In this document: positions 8,499-16,421 of the stretch, piece by piece | How the letters are laid out: each line of letters begins with the position of its first letter | Position numbering within the stretch: position 1 is the stretch's first letter | Assembly (NCBI GenBank): GCA_003367665.1 | Contig: QKXI01000012.1 | Coordinates: 60,581 to 124,580 of the forward strand | DNA: 64,000 nucleotides | Direction of reading: 5' to 3' | Source of the DNA: Leifsonia sp. ku-ls | Lineage (GTDB): Bacteria; Actinomycetota; Actinomycetes; Actinomycetales; Microbacteriaceae | The notes under the pieces: model-generated | Seen by the model: the letters and a program-made list of their open reading frames with translations, nothing else | Told to the model about the DNA's origin: nothing | Database searches by the model: none | Translations under genes and position numbers: made by a program

Positions 8499-9657
8499 TG
8501 CCGTCCTCCGCTCGATCGCGGTCGACGCCTTCGACGTGCCGACCGCGACGGGTGGCCGTCCGCGCCCGGAGAGCGACGGCACGATCACGTGGAGCAGCAC
8601 CGGCCTGATCGTCGTCCGCCTGTCCGCCGGCGACGAGACCGGGCTCGGCTTCTCGCACGCGCCCGCGGCCGCGCTGGGCGTCGTGCGCGACCTGCTCCGT
8701 CCCGCGATCGCCGGGCTGGACGTGCGAGACACCGAACGCGTCTTCTGGGCCATGGCGCGGGCGGTGCGCAACGCCGGTTGGCCGGGCGTGGCGGCCGCCG
8801 CCGTCTCCGCCGTCGACATCGCCGTGCACGACCTGGCCGCGCGGGTCGCCGGCGTGCCGCTGGTGCAGTACTTGGGCGGCGCGCACGACTCCGTTCCGGC
8901 GTACGGCAGCGGCGGCTTCACCGACTACAGCGACGCCGAGCTGACCGACCAGCTGGGGTCGTGGGCGGAGCACGGCCTGCGCGCGGTGAAGCTGAAGGTG
9001 GGGTCGCATCCCGAGGACGACGTTCGCCGAGTGGAGCTCGCCCGCGAGGCGGTCGGGCCGGGGGTGGAGCTGTTCGTCGACGCCAACGGAGCGTACGAGC
9101 GCAAGCAGGCGCTCGGCCTGGCGGAACGGTTCGCCGACCTCGGCGTCACCTGGTTCGAGGAGCCCGTGTCGAGCGAGGACCGCGCCGGCCTGCGCCTGCT
9201 GCGCGACCGGATGCCCGCGCCGATCCGGGTCGCGGCCGGCGAGTACGCGTACACGCCGGCGGACTTCCGCGACCTGCTGACCGACGGCTGCGTCGACGTG
9301 CTGCAGGCGGACGCCACCCGCTGCGGCGTCACCGGCTTCCGCGCGGCCGCGGCGCTGGCGCGCGCCTTCGGCGTCCCCCTGAGCGCGCACACCGCCCCCG
9401 CCCTGCACGCGTCGGTCGGCGCGGCGTTCGATGGCGTGATCAACGTCGAGTACTTCCACGACCACGCCCGCATCGCGGGCGCGTTCTTCGACGGGGTTCC
9501 CGCCCTGCGCGGCGGAGAGCTGGTTCCCGACCGCTCCGCGCCCGGTCACGGCCTCACGCTGCGGGAGGCCGACGCGTCCCCGTACCGGGTGGACGCGTTC
9601 ACCGCCGAGCTCGACCCGCAAGTGTTGCGCACCCGCAACGGGTCGGCTTCACGGTAG
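8488..9657 (+). CDS. Enolase-superfamily sugar-acid dehydratase (mandelate racemase subgroup)
   Basis: 389 aa. Residues fit the mandelate racemase subgroup: a KxK pair in VKLKVG near 167-169, metal ligands in DANGAY (Asp near 198), FEEP (near 223) and AGEY (near 251), and an Asp/His dyad in QADATRCG (near 274) and SAHTAP (near 301). Members dehydrate acid sugars such as gluconate or galactonate to 2-keto-3-deoxy acids, which suits an operon that first oxidises sugars. The ATG overlaps the end of the ThDP-enzyme gene by 11 bp, so coupling is likely. Exact substrate unknown. Confidence 0.87.
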   Translation: MTSDAVLRSIAVDAFDVPTATGGRPRPESDGTITWSSTGLIVVRLSAGDETGLGFSHAPAAALGVVRDLLRPAIAGLDVRDTERVFWAMARAVRNAGWPGVAAAAVSAVDIAVHDLAARVAGVPLVQYLGGAHDSVPAYGSGGFTDYSDAELTDQLGSWAEHGLRAVKLKVGSHPEDDVRRVELAREAVGPGVELFVDANGAYERKQALGLAERFADLGVTWFEEPVSSEDRAGLRLLRDRMPAPIRVAAGEYAYTPADFRDLLTDGCVDVLQADATRCGVTGFRAAAALARAFGVPLSAHTAPALHASVGAAFDGVINVEYFHDHARIAGAFFDGVPALRGGELVPDRSAPGHGLTLREADASPYRVDAFTAELDPQVLRTRNGSASR

Positions 9658-9666
9658 AAAGGACCC

Positions 9667-10146
9667 GTGAGCGACGACGAACCGATCGAGGCGGCCCTGC
9701 GCGCGGCGGACGTGCTGATGCGGGTGGCGGCCCGGTCGGTGATGGAGGTCGACCACATCGTCACCTCCCCCCAGCTGCGCATCCTGGTCCGCATCGCCAC
9801 GCGCGGCCCCCAGAACCCCGGCGACATCGCCACCGAGCTCGGCGTCCACGCCTCCAACGCCACCCGCGCCGCCGAGAAGCTGGTCCGCGCGGGCCTCATC
9901 GAACGCCAGGAGAACCCCACGGACCGCCGCTACGTGCTCCTCACCCTCACCCCCGAAGGCGAACGCCTGGTCGAACGCGTCATCGGCCACCGCCGCGACG
10001 CGATCGCCGCCGTGCTGGAGGCGATGCCCGACGAGGACCGCGAGGCGGCCGCACGCGCCTTCGACGCCTTCGCCCGCGCGGCGGGGGTGGCGCCGTCGGA
10101 GGACGGGCGGTTCATGCTGGCGCTGCCCGACGCAAAGAGCTCCTGA
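9667..10146 (+). CDS. MarR-family transcriptional regulator
   Basis: 159 aa winged-helix regulator. IATELGVHASNATRAAEKLVRAGLIERQ is the recognition helix and start of the wing, and NPTDRRYVLLTLTPEG is the canonical MarR wing. GTG 9667 has AAAGGA just upstream. It follows the dehydratase by 9 nt and is probably co-transcribed, so it may regulate its own operon in response to a sugar acid or aromatic acid. The last codons and the stop lie inside the left arm of the hairpin at 10136-10194. Confidence 0.88.
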   Translation: MSDDEPIEAALRAADVLMRVAARSVMEVDHIVTSPQLRILVRIATRGPQNPGDIATELGVHASNATRAAEKLVRAGLIERQENPTDRRYVLLTLTPEGERLVERVIGHRRDAIAAVLEAMPDEDREAAARAFDAFARAAGVAPSEDGRFMLALPDAKSS

Positions 10147-10194
10147 GTTCTTCGACCGATTCCGGGCGGAACGGTCGAAGAACTCAGGAGCTCT
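10136..10194. terminator. Long perfect hairpin between convergent genes
   Basis: Two 23-bp arms (10136-10158 and 10172-10194) are exact reverse complements. The 13-nt loop contains a further TTCC/GGAA stem. It lies between marR (+) and the helicase (-) and includes the marR stop, so it should end transcription from both sides. There is no T tract. Confidence 0.85.
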
Positions 10195-10207
10195 GAGCGT
10201 GGGGCGC

Positions 10208-12322
10208 TTACTGCGCGAGGGTGAGGAGCAGGTCGTCTCCGGGGGCGGTGGGGACGAAGTCCGCCTCGATCTCGGCGCGGCCGAGCAGCTCGTTCATGCG
10301 GCGCTGGCGGTGCTTCGGGATGAGGGTGACGACCGTGCCCTGCTTGCCGGCGCGGCCGGTGCGGCCGGAGCGGTGCAGGTAGGTCTTGTACTCGTCCGGC
10401 GCGTCGGCCTGGATGACCAGGTCGATGTCGTCGACGTGGATGCCGCGGGCGGCGACGTCGGTCGCGACGAGCACGTTCACGCGGCCGCTGGTCAGCTTCT
10501 CCAGGTTGCGGGTGCGGCGCGACTGGTTGAGGTCGCCGTGGAGGCTGACGGCCGGGATGCCGGCGTCCTCCAGCTGGTCGGCCAGCATCTCGGCGAAGGC
10601 GCGGGTGCGGGCGAAGACGAGCGTCTTGCCCTCGCGGTCGGCCAGCTGCTCGATGATCGCGCCCTTGTCGCGGTGCTCGATCACGAGCACGCGGTGGTCG
10701 ATCGTGGACGACGCCTGGTCCTCGCCGGCGACCTCGTGCACGGCCGGCTCGACGAGGAACTCGTCGACCAGCTGCGCGACGCCGGTGTCCAGCGTGGCGG
10801 AGAACAGGAGCTTCTGGCCGCCCTCGGAGGTGCGGCGCAGGATGCGCTGCACCGGCTCAAGGAATCCCAGGTCGCACATGTGGTCGGCCTCGTCGAGCAC
10901 GGTGACGGCGACCTGGCTGAGGTCCAGCCGGCCCTGCTCCACGAGGTCCTCGATGCGGCCGGGGGTGCCGATCACGATGTCGACGCCCCGCTGCAGCGCG
11001 CCGACCTGGCGGCCCTGCGGGACGCCGCCGTAGATCTGCGTGGTGAACAGGCCAACGCTGCGCGCGATGGGCTGCACGGTGCGGTCGATCTGGAGGGCGA
11101 GCTCGCGCGTCGGGGCGAGGATGAGCGCGCGCGGCGCGCGGCCCAGCTGGCGCTTGCCGCCGGACTTGCCCTGCTCCGCCCACAGCTGCATGAGGCGCTC
11201 CACGAGCGGCGCGCCGAAGGCGATCGTCTTGCCGGAGCCCGTACGGCCGCGGCCCAGCACGTCCTTGCCCGCGAGCACGTCGGGGGCGGTGGCGGCCTGG
11301 ATCGGGAACGGCTTCTCGGCGCCCAGCTCGGCGAGCGCGCGGACGATGTTGCCGCCGAGACCGAGGTCGGCGAAGGTCACGCCCTCGACGTCCTCCGCCT
11401 GGATGGCCTCCGCCTCCAGCCGCTCCAGCACGACGTCGTCCGCCGGGTCGAAGGCCGGCTTCTCGTCGCGCGACGGGTAGAAGGAGGAGTCGCGGCGCGG
11501 GCGGTCGGCGCGGTCGTCGAACGAACGACGGGGACGGTCGTCGAAGTCCCGACGCGGGCGCTCGACGGAGTCCCGACGCGGGCGGTCGGCACGGTCCTCG
11601 AACGAACGACGGGGACGGTCGGCGCGGTCGTCGAAGTCCCGACGCGGGCGGTCGACGGAGTCCCGACGCGGACGCTCGCCGCGGTCGTCGAACGAACGAC
11701 GGGGACGCTCGTCGAAGTCACGACGCGGACGGTCCGCACGATCCTCGAACGAACGACGCGGACGGTCATCGGAATCGCGACGCGGACGGTCGGCACGGTC
11801 GTCGAACGACCGACGCGGACGGTCGTCGAAGTCCCGACGCGGACGCTCGGCACGGTCGTCGAACGAACGACCCGGACGCTCCGAACGGTCATCGAACGAC
11901 CGACGCGGGCGGTCGTCGAACTCCCGACGCGGGCGCTCCGAACGCTCCTCGAACCGGCGCTGCGGACGGTCGTCGTACTCCCGACGGGGGCGATCCGACC
12001 GGTCCTCGAAGCGACGCGGACGCTCGTCGCGGTCGCGGCGCGGCGCCCGCTCCTCCCACACGCGCTCCGTGCGGCGGGCGTCCTTTCCGCGGGGCTCCCA
12101 GTTGGGTCGCTCTCCGCGGCCACGGCCGCCTGCTGCGCTGTCGTCGCGGGCGCCGTAGACGGCGCGCCCGCGGGCGGCGCGGTCCTCTGCGCTCCAGCGG
12201 GCCTTCTTGGGCGCGGCCGTCTCCTCGGCGCGGTAGCCGCGGTGCTTGGGGCTGCGCTGGCCGCCCTTCGGGGCGCCGCCGCGGGAGGGCTGCGATCGTC
12301 GGTCTTTGTTGTATCCGGGCAT
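10208..12322 (-). CDS. DEAD-box ATP-dependent RNA helicase with N-terminal RPRR/DDR repeat domain
   Basis: 704 aa. The helicase core fills the C-terminal 400 residues: Q-motif FPIQAAT, Walker A GRTGSGKT near 359-366, PTRELALQI, TPGR, DEAD in VLDEADHM, SAT, ATDVAARG and HRSGRTGRAG. Residues about 96-279 are a low-complexity array of Asp/Arg-rich units (DDRPRRSF-like) which probably binds RNA or drives condensates. Such tails usually sit at the C-terminus of RhlE/DeaD-type proteins; here the tail precedes the core. ATG 12322 has AGGAAG upstream. Likely role: ribosome assembly or RNA turnover, perhaps in the cold. Confidence 0.92.
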   Translation of the reverse strand: MPGYNKDRRSQPSRGGAPKGGQRSPKHRGYRAEETAAPKKARWSAEDRAARGRAVYGARDDSAAGGRGRGERPNWEPRGKDARRTERVWEERAPRRDRDERPRRFEDRSDRPRREYDDRPQRRFEERSERPRREFDDRPRRSFDDRSERPGRSFDDRAERPRRDFDDRPRRSFDDRADRPRRDSDDRPRRSFEDRADRPRRDFDERPRRSFDDRGERPRRDSVDRPRRDFDDRADRPRRSFEDRADRPRRDSVERPRRDFDDRPRRSFDDRADRPRRDSSFYPSRDEKPAFDPADDVVLERLEAEAIQAEDVEGVTFADLGLGGNIVRALAELGAEKPFPIQAATAPDVLAGKDVLGRGRTGSGKTIAFGAPLVERLMQLWAEQGKSGGKRQLGRAPRALILAPTRELALQIDRTVQPIARSVGLFTTQIYGGVPQGRQVGALQRGVDIVIGTPGRIEDLVEQGRLDLSQVAVTVLDEADHMCDLGFLEPVQRILRRTSEGGQKLLFSATLDTGVAQLVDEFLVEPAVHEVAGEDQASSTIDHRVLVIEHRDKGAIIEQLADREGKTLVFARTRAFAEMLADQLEDAGIPAVSLHGDLNQSRRTRNLEKLTSGRVNVLVATDVAARGIHVDDIDLVIQADAPDEYKTYLHRSGRTGRAGKQGTVVTLIPKHRQRRMNELLGRAEIEADFVPTAPGDDLLLTLAQ
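11486..12037. repeat. Degenerate in-frame repeats coding for the helicase RPRR/DDR domain
   Basis: About 550 bp of short near-repeats built on units such as GGTCGTCGAA and CCCGACGCGG, always in phase with the helicase codons. They encode alternating DDRPRRSF- and ADRPRRDF-like units. Coding repeats rather than a separate element, but a likely site of length variation by slippage or recombination. Confidence 0.85.
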
Positions 12323-12589
12323 GGATGTGCTTCCTGGGTTGGTTTCGAGTGCGCGGCGGCACGCCGAAACGCACCGATTGATTCCCGGGCGAACTGTGTC
12401 CGGGGCCGTTCACGATTGATGTGATCCGCACCGCCGATCGGGTGCGGAACCGGCCCACTTGACTGACAAACCCATCCGCGCGGCAGGCGCGGTGTCAAGA
12501 GCCGACTTCCCAACACTACCGGATGGATGCTGAGAGCGGGCTGCCGATCTCCCTCGGCCTCCGCGGCGCACCGGGGTATACAGGGACGT
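12323..12589. promoter_or_regulatory. Divergent intergenic region, helicase / FAD oxidoreductase
   Basis: 267 nt without a convincing gene. On the minus strand a consensus TTGACA (reverse complement at 12493-12498) could be the -35 of the helicase, but no good -10 follows, and it would leave a leader of over 130 nt. On the plus strand TATACA at 12577-12582 lies 7 nt before ATG 12590, consistent with a leaderless start of the next gene. Confidence 0.4.
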
Positions 12590-14131
12590 ATGAGCCCTGC
12601 ATCCGCCGAACACGTGGACGCCGTCGTCGTCGGATCCGGCCCCAACGGGCTGTCCGCCGCCGTCACGCTCGCCCGCGCCGGCCTCTCGGTCCGGGTGTAC
12701 GAGCGCAACGCGACGGTAGGCGGCGGCCTCCGCACGGAGGAGCTCACCCTCCCCGGCTTCCGGCACGACCTCTGCTCCGCGGTGCACCCGCTCGCCTTCG
12801 CCTCCGGCTTCTTCCGCCGCTTCGGCCTGAGCCGCCGGGTGCCGTTCGTGGTGCCGAGCGGCTCCTACGGGACGCCGCTCGACGGTGGCCGGGTCGCGAT
12901 GGCTTACCTCGACCTCGAGCGCACGGTCGACGGTCTCGGCGTCGACGGTCCCGCCTGGCGCGCGCTGCTCGGGCCGCTGGTCGAGCACGCGGACGCCGTC
13001 GCGCAGTTCACGGGATCGGCGCTGCTGCAGATCCCGCGGCATCCCCTGGTCGCCGCCCGGTTCGGACTGACCGCGCTCGCGCAGGGCGGCCCGTGGTGGG
13101 GGCTCCCGTTCCGCACGGAGGCGCCCGGCGCGCTGATCGCGGGCGTGTTCGCGCACGCGACGCTTCCGCTGCCGAGCGTGGCGGGAGCGGCGGCGGGCCT
13201 GACGCTCGCGACGTATGCGCACGCGCGCGGCTGGCCGATCCCGGTCGGCGGCAGCCAGGCGATCGCGGACGCGATGGTCGCCGACCTGGTGGCGCACGGC
13301 GGCGAGGTCGTGACCGGGACGCCGGTCGAGTCGCTCGCCGAGCTCCCCGACTCGCGCATCGTCGTCTTCGACACGCACGTGGCGGACGCGGCGCGCCTGG
13401 CCGGCGACCGCCTCCCCGCAAGCTACCTGCGGCGCGTCGGCCGGTTCCGCGACGGCAACGGCGTCTTCAAGGCCGACTTCGCCCTCTCCGGCCCGGTGCC
13501 GTGGAGCAACCCGGAGCTGTTCGAGACCGCCACCGTCCACCTGGGCGGCAGTCGCCGCGAGATCGCCGCCGCCGAGAACGCGGTCGCGGCTGGGCGCGAG
13601 AGCGACCCGCCGTACGTGCTGGTGTCGCAGCCATCGCTGTTCGACTCCACGCGGGCGCCGGCGGGCCGGCACGTGCTGTGGACGTACACGCACGTCCCCG
13701 GCGGCTCGACCGAGGACCGCACCGAGGCGATCATCCGGCGCATCGAGCAGTTCGCGCCCGGGTTCCGCGACCTCATCCTCGGCACGTCGACGATGACGGC
13801 CGCGCAGATGGAGCAGCACAATCCGAACTACCACCGCGGCGACATCTCGGCGGGCGCGCCCGACTTCGGGCAGCTCGTGGCGCGTCCCGTGTTCTCCTCC
13901 GACCCGTGGCGGATGCCCGGCCGCGGGCTCTACCTCGCCTCCGCCTCGGCCGCCCCGGGCCCCGGGGTGCACGGGCTCGGCGGCTACTACGCGGCGCGCA
14001 GCGCGCTGCGCCACGAGTTCGGTTTCGCCAGGATGCCGGACCTCTCCCCCGCGCCGGAGCAGGTCGCCCCGACGCCCGCGTCGTCGCTCATCGCCGACTC
14101 CATCACACCGCCGACCCTCCGGGAGCACTGA
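12590..14131 (+). CDS. Phytoene-desaturase-like FAD-dependent oxidoreductase
   Basis: 513 aa flavoprotein of the CrtI/PYROXD2-like group. The N-terminal FAD motif is VVGSGPNG at residues 13-20, with VGGGLRTEEL shortly after; the C-terminal GLYLASASAAPGPGVHGLGG is the typical second FAD contact. There are no other carotenoid genes nearby, so phytoene is unlikely as a substrate. ATG 12590 is preferred over an upstream in-frame start because homologues begin just before the FAD motif and TATACA lies 7 nt ahead. The next gene follows its stop with no gap, implying a joint function. Confidence 0.85.
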   Translation: MSPASAEHVDAVVVGSGPNGLSAAVTLARAGLSVRVYERNATVGGGLRTEELTLPGFRHDLCSAVHPLAFASGFFRRFGLSRRVPFVVPSGSYGTPLDGGRVAMAYLDLERTVDGLGVDGPAWRALLGPLVEHADAVAQFTGSALLQIPRHPLVAARFGLTALAQGGPWWGLPFRTEAPGALIAGVFAHATLPLPSVAGAAAGLTLATYAHARGWPIPVGGSQAIADAMVADLVAHGGEVVTGTPVESLAELPDSRIVVFDTHVADAARLAGDRLPASYLRRVGRFRDGNGVFKADFALSGPVPWSNPELFETATVHLGGSRREIAAAENAVAAGRESDPPYVLVSQPSLFDSTRAPAGRHVLWTYTHVPGGSTEDRTEAIIRRIEQFAPGFRDLILGTSTMTAAQMEQHNPNYHRGDISAGAPDFGQLVARPVFSSDPWRMPGRGLYLASASAAPGPGVHGLGGYYAARSALRHEFGFARMPDLSPAPEQVAPTPASSLIADSITPPTLREH

Positions 14132-14572
14132 ATGTCCGTCAACGTCCGCCGCATGGCCTGCACGCCGGAGCAGGTGTTCGCCGTCCTCGCCGACCCGTGG
14201 GTGTACCCGACCTGGGTCGTCGGGGCGTCCCGCCTCCGCGCCGCCGACGACCGCTACCCGACCGCCGGGTCGCGTCTGCACCACTCGGTCGGCGTCTGGC
14301 CGCTCGTGCTCAACGACGAGACCAGGATCGACGAGTGGGATCCGCCGCGCCGGATGGTCCTCGAGGCGAAGACGCGCCCGTTCGGGACGGAACGCGTGAT
14401 CATCGAGGCGCGCCCGCGCGGCGGCGGATGCGTGGTCAGGATGGAGGAGTTCCCGTCCTCCGGGCCGGTGGCGCTCATCCCGGAGCCGATCGCGGACGCC
14501 ATCCTGCACATCCGCAACCGGGAGAGCCTGCGCCGCCTGGAGTGGGTGGCCCGAGGACGCGCCGCCTCCTGA
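14132..14572 (+). CDS. SRPBCC-superfamily (START-like) protein
   Basis: 146 aa polyketide-cyclase/START-like fold, judged from the N-terminal VNVRRMACTPEQVFAVLADPWVYPTWVVG and a C-terminal long-helix segment (RNRESLRRLEWVA). These proteins bind a hydrophobic ligand in a deep cavity. The ATG abuts the stop of the FAD oxidoreductase, so the two may act on the same lipid-like substrate. Confidence 0.8.
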   Translation: MSVNVRRMACTPEQVFAVLADPWVYPTWVVGASRLRAADDRYPTAGSRLHHSVGVWPLVLNDETRIDEWDPPRRMVLEAKTRPFGTERVIIEARPRGGGCVVRMEEFPSSGPVALIPEPIADAILHIRNRESLRRLEWVARGRAAS

Positions 14573-14608
14573 CGACGCGCCCTCGCGCGGAACCGGCCCG
14601 CTCGGTCG

Positions 14609-15037
14609 CTAGGCCGAGACCGCCTTCGCCTCGCCGTGGCGCGACGACTCCACCGTGATCTTGCGCGGCTTCGCCCGCTCGGCGATCGGGATCATCACGC
14701 TGAGCACGCCGTTGTCGTACGACGCGGTGATGCCGTCGGGATCGACGTCGTCGCCGATCGTGAACTGCCGCATGTACGCGCCGTACGGCCGCTCCTGCGC
14801 GAGCCAGCGGGCGCCGTCGCGGTCGGCGGCGCTGCGCACCGCGCGGATGGTGAGCAGGTGGCCGTCCACGTCGACGTCGACGGACGCCGGGTCGGCGCCG
14901 GGCAGGTCGGCGTTCAGGATGTAGCGGTCGCCCTCACGGAAGAGGTCGACCGGCATCATGCGCGGCTGGCGGCTGGTGTCGAAGACGCTCTGGGCGATCC
15001 GGTCCAACTGGGAGAAAGGATCGAACGACATGGCCAT
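14609..15037 (-). CDS. Hsp20/alpha-crystallin small heat-shock protein
   Basis: 142 aa ATP-independent holdase. The alpha-crystallin domain spans roughly residues 33-125 (ILNADLPGAD...GVLSVMIPIAE), with an N-terminal MSFDPFSQLDRIAQSVF segment as in actinobacterial Hsp18/Hsp20. I chose ATG 15037 because AAGAAAGGGG lies 8 nt upstream; an in-frame TTG at 15058 lacks such a site. Control: a CIRCE element overlaps a good promoter at 15102-15131, so HrcA should repress the gene until heat stress. Confidence 0.93.
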   Translation of the reverse strand: MAMSFDPFSQLDRIAQSVFDTSRQPRMMPVDLFREGDRYILNADLPGADPASVDVDVDGHLLTIRAVRSAADRDGARWLAQERPYGAYMRQFTIGDDVDPDGITASYDNGVLSVMIPIAERAKPRKITVESSRHGEAKAVSA

Positions 15038-15101
15038 TGGATATACCCCTTTCTTCAATTGAGCTGGTGAGGGGCCGTTTCAGCCTCTCTTTCGATCATC
15101 G

Positions 15102-15131
15102 ATTTTAGCACTCTCGCCTGGAGAGTGCCAA
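15102..15131 (-). promoter_or_regulatory. hsp20 promoter with embedded CIRCE (HrcA operator)
   Basis: On the plus strand 15105-15131 reads TTAGCACTC, nine bases, GAGTGCCAA; the CIRCE consensus is TTAGCACTC-N9-GAGTGCTAA, so one base differs. On the minus strand the same stretch gives TTGGCA (-35), an 18-nt spacer and TAAAAT (-10, 15102-15107). HrcA binding would therefore cover the whole promoter. Confidence 0.92.
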
Positions 15132-15216
15132 GGGTTCTCGCGGGCTGTCAACCCGGTTCCGTCTGCGCGGAGTCCGGCCTACCGTGACCCGTGTCATCGA
15201 GCAGAAGGGACCCACC

Positions 15217-15804
15217 GTGGCCACTAGCCAGACCAAGACCGCGAGCAAGAGCACCGCGAAGAAGACCGCGCCGAAGACCGCCGCCGTCCGCCGCACGAGC
15301 GCCGTCGGCGTCGCACCGACGCGGCGCGAGCACGCCGAGCACGGCTTCGTCGCCTCCGCCGAGCTGGCGCAGAACCTGCAGCGCGTCCACGTCGACCTGA
15401 TCGAGCTGCACCTGCAGGGCAAGCAGGCGCATTGGAACGTCGTCGGCCGCAACTTCCGCGACCTTCACCTGCAGCTCGACGAGATCGTCGAGGCGGCGCG
15501 CGAGTTCAGCGACGACGTCGCCGAGCGCCTGCGCGCGCTGCACGCCACCCCCGACGGCCGCAGCGCGACGGTGGCGGAGCAGACGAGCCTGCCCGAGTTC
15601 CCGAACGGCGAGGTCGACACCGCCGAGACCGTCGACCTCATCACCGAACGGCTGGAGGCCGTCGTGCGCACGATGCGCGACGTGCACGACGACGTCGACG
15701 AGGAGGACCCGACCTCGGCCGACCTGCTGCACGCGATCATCGAGCGGCTCGAGCAGTTCGCCTGGATGGTCAGCGCGGAGAACCGGACGCCGAGCCGGGC
15801 CTGA
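15217..15804 (+). CDS. dps: Dps-family ferritin-like DNA-protection protein
   Basis: 195 aa. The four-helix ferritin-like core has the Dps intersubunit ferroxidase residues: His in GKQAHWNVVG, then His/Asp/Glu in DLHLQLDEIVEAA. A 45-residue N-terminal tail rich in Lys, Ala and Thr should contact DNA. GTG 15217 is chosen because AGAAGGGA lies 6-7 nt upstream; an in-frame GTG at 15184 has none. Role: storage of iron using H2O2 and nucleoid protection during oxidative stress or starvation. It is divergent from hsp20, giving a small stress locus. A strong hairpin follows the stop. Confidence 0.93.
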   Translation: MATSQTKTASKSTAKKTAPKTAAVRRTSAVGVAPTRREHAEHGFVASAELAQNLQRVHVDLIELHLQGKQAHWNVVGRNFRDLHLQLDEIVEAAREFSDDVAERLRALHATPDGRSATVAEQTSLPEFPNGEVDTAETVDLITERLEAVVRTMRDVHDDVDEEDPTSADLLHAIIERLEQFAWMVSAENRTPSRA

Positions 15805-15812
15805 GCCCGCAC

Positions 15813-15846
15813 GGATGCGGCCGGCCCCGCGCGGCCGGCCGCATCC
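15813..15846 (+). terminator. GC-rich hairpin after dps
   Basis: 14-bp perfect arms (GGATGCGGCCGGCC and its complement) with a 6-nt loop, starting 8 nt after the dps stop. No T tract. Confidence 0.75.
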
Positions 15847-15880
15847 GCCGGCGCGAAACATGCCGGACACACGCGGCGGC

Positions 15881-15886
15881 TAGCAT
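15881..15886 (+). promoter_or_regulatory. -10 box of a leaderless GNAT gene
   Basis: TAGCAT followed by 6 nt and then GTG 15893. No ribosome site precedes this GTG, so transcription probably starts at or next to it. Confidence 0.6.
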
Positions 15887-15892
15887 CGGCGC

Positions 15893-16357
15893 GTGCCGAC
15901 CGTGATCCGCCGAGAAGCGCCCCGCCAGCCCGAGCTCGAGGAGCTGCTGCGGCTGAGCGACGAGTTCGCGTTCTCGCTCTATCCGGCGGAGAGCTGCTAT
16001 CTGCTCGACGTCGCCGAGCTGGAGAAGCCGGGCGTCACGGTGTTCGCGGCGCGCGTGGACGGCCGCGCGCTCGGGATCGCCGCCCTGGTGCGGGCCGCGT
16101 CGGGCGAGGCCGAGCTGAAGCGCATGTTCGTGCACGAGGGCGCCCGTGGCCGCGGCCTGGCGCGGGCGCTGCTCGGCGCGGTCGAGGACGCGGCGGCCGC
16201 GGTCGGCGTGCCGGAGCTGCGGCTGGAGACCGGCCCGCTGCAGCACGCCGCGATCGCGCTGTACGAGCGCGCGGGCTACGTCCGCATCCCGAACTTCGGC
16301 CCGTACGCCGGCGACCCGTACTCGGTCTGCTACGCCAAGCGACTTCCGGCGGCCTGA
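15893..16357 (+). CDS. GNAT-family N-acetyltransferase
   Basis: 154 aa. The acetyl-CoA loop is in motif A: LKRMFVHEGARGRGLARALL with the R/Q-x-x-G-x-G/A pattern (RGRGLA). Motif B (ETGPLQHAAIALYERAGYVRI) follows. The substrate could be an amino acid, a small amine or a protein terminus; sequence does not tell. GTG 15893 is probably leaderless. Confidence 0.85.
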   Translation: MPTVIRREAPRQPELEELLRLSDEFAFSLYPAESCYLLDVAELEKPGVTVFAARVDGRALGIAALVRAASGEAELKRMFVHEGARGRGLARALLGAVEDAAAAVGVPELRLETGPLQHAAIALYERAGYVRIPNFGPYAGDPYSVCYAKRLPAA

Positions 16358-16421
16358 CGGCGGGCTCGCGCCCCGCGCTGCAGGGGGCCGGGCGGCGGGA
16401 GAGCGCGGCGCCCGAGCCGAG

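Noticed and set aside
6426-8921. 831-codon open frame on the minus strand across the GMC/ThDP/dehydratase genes
   Set aside because: Mirror of strong G/C third-position bias; no recognisable domain, while the plus strand encodes clear enzymes throughout.
11486-12037. Repeat array considered as CRISPR or satellite
   Set aside because: Units are codon-phased, have no unique spacers and lie wholly inside the helicase gene.
15058-15058. TTG start for Hsp20 seven codons upstream
   Set aside because: No ribosome site ahead of it, whereas AAGAAAGGGG is correctly spaced from ATG 15037.
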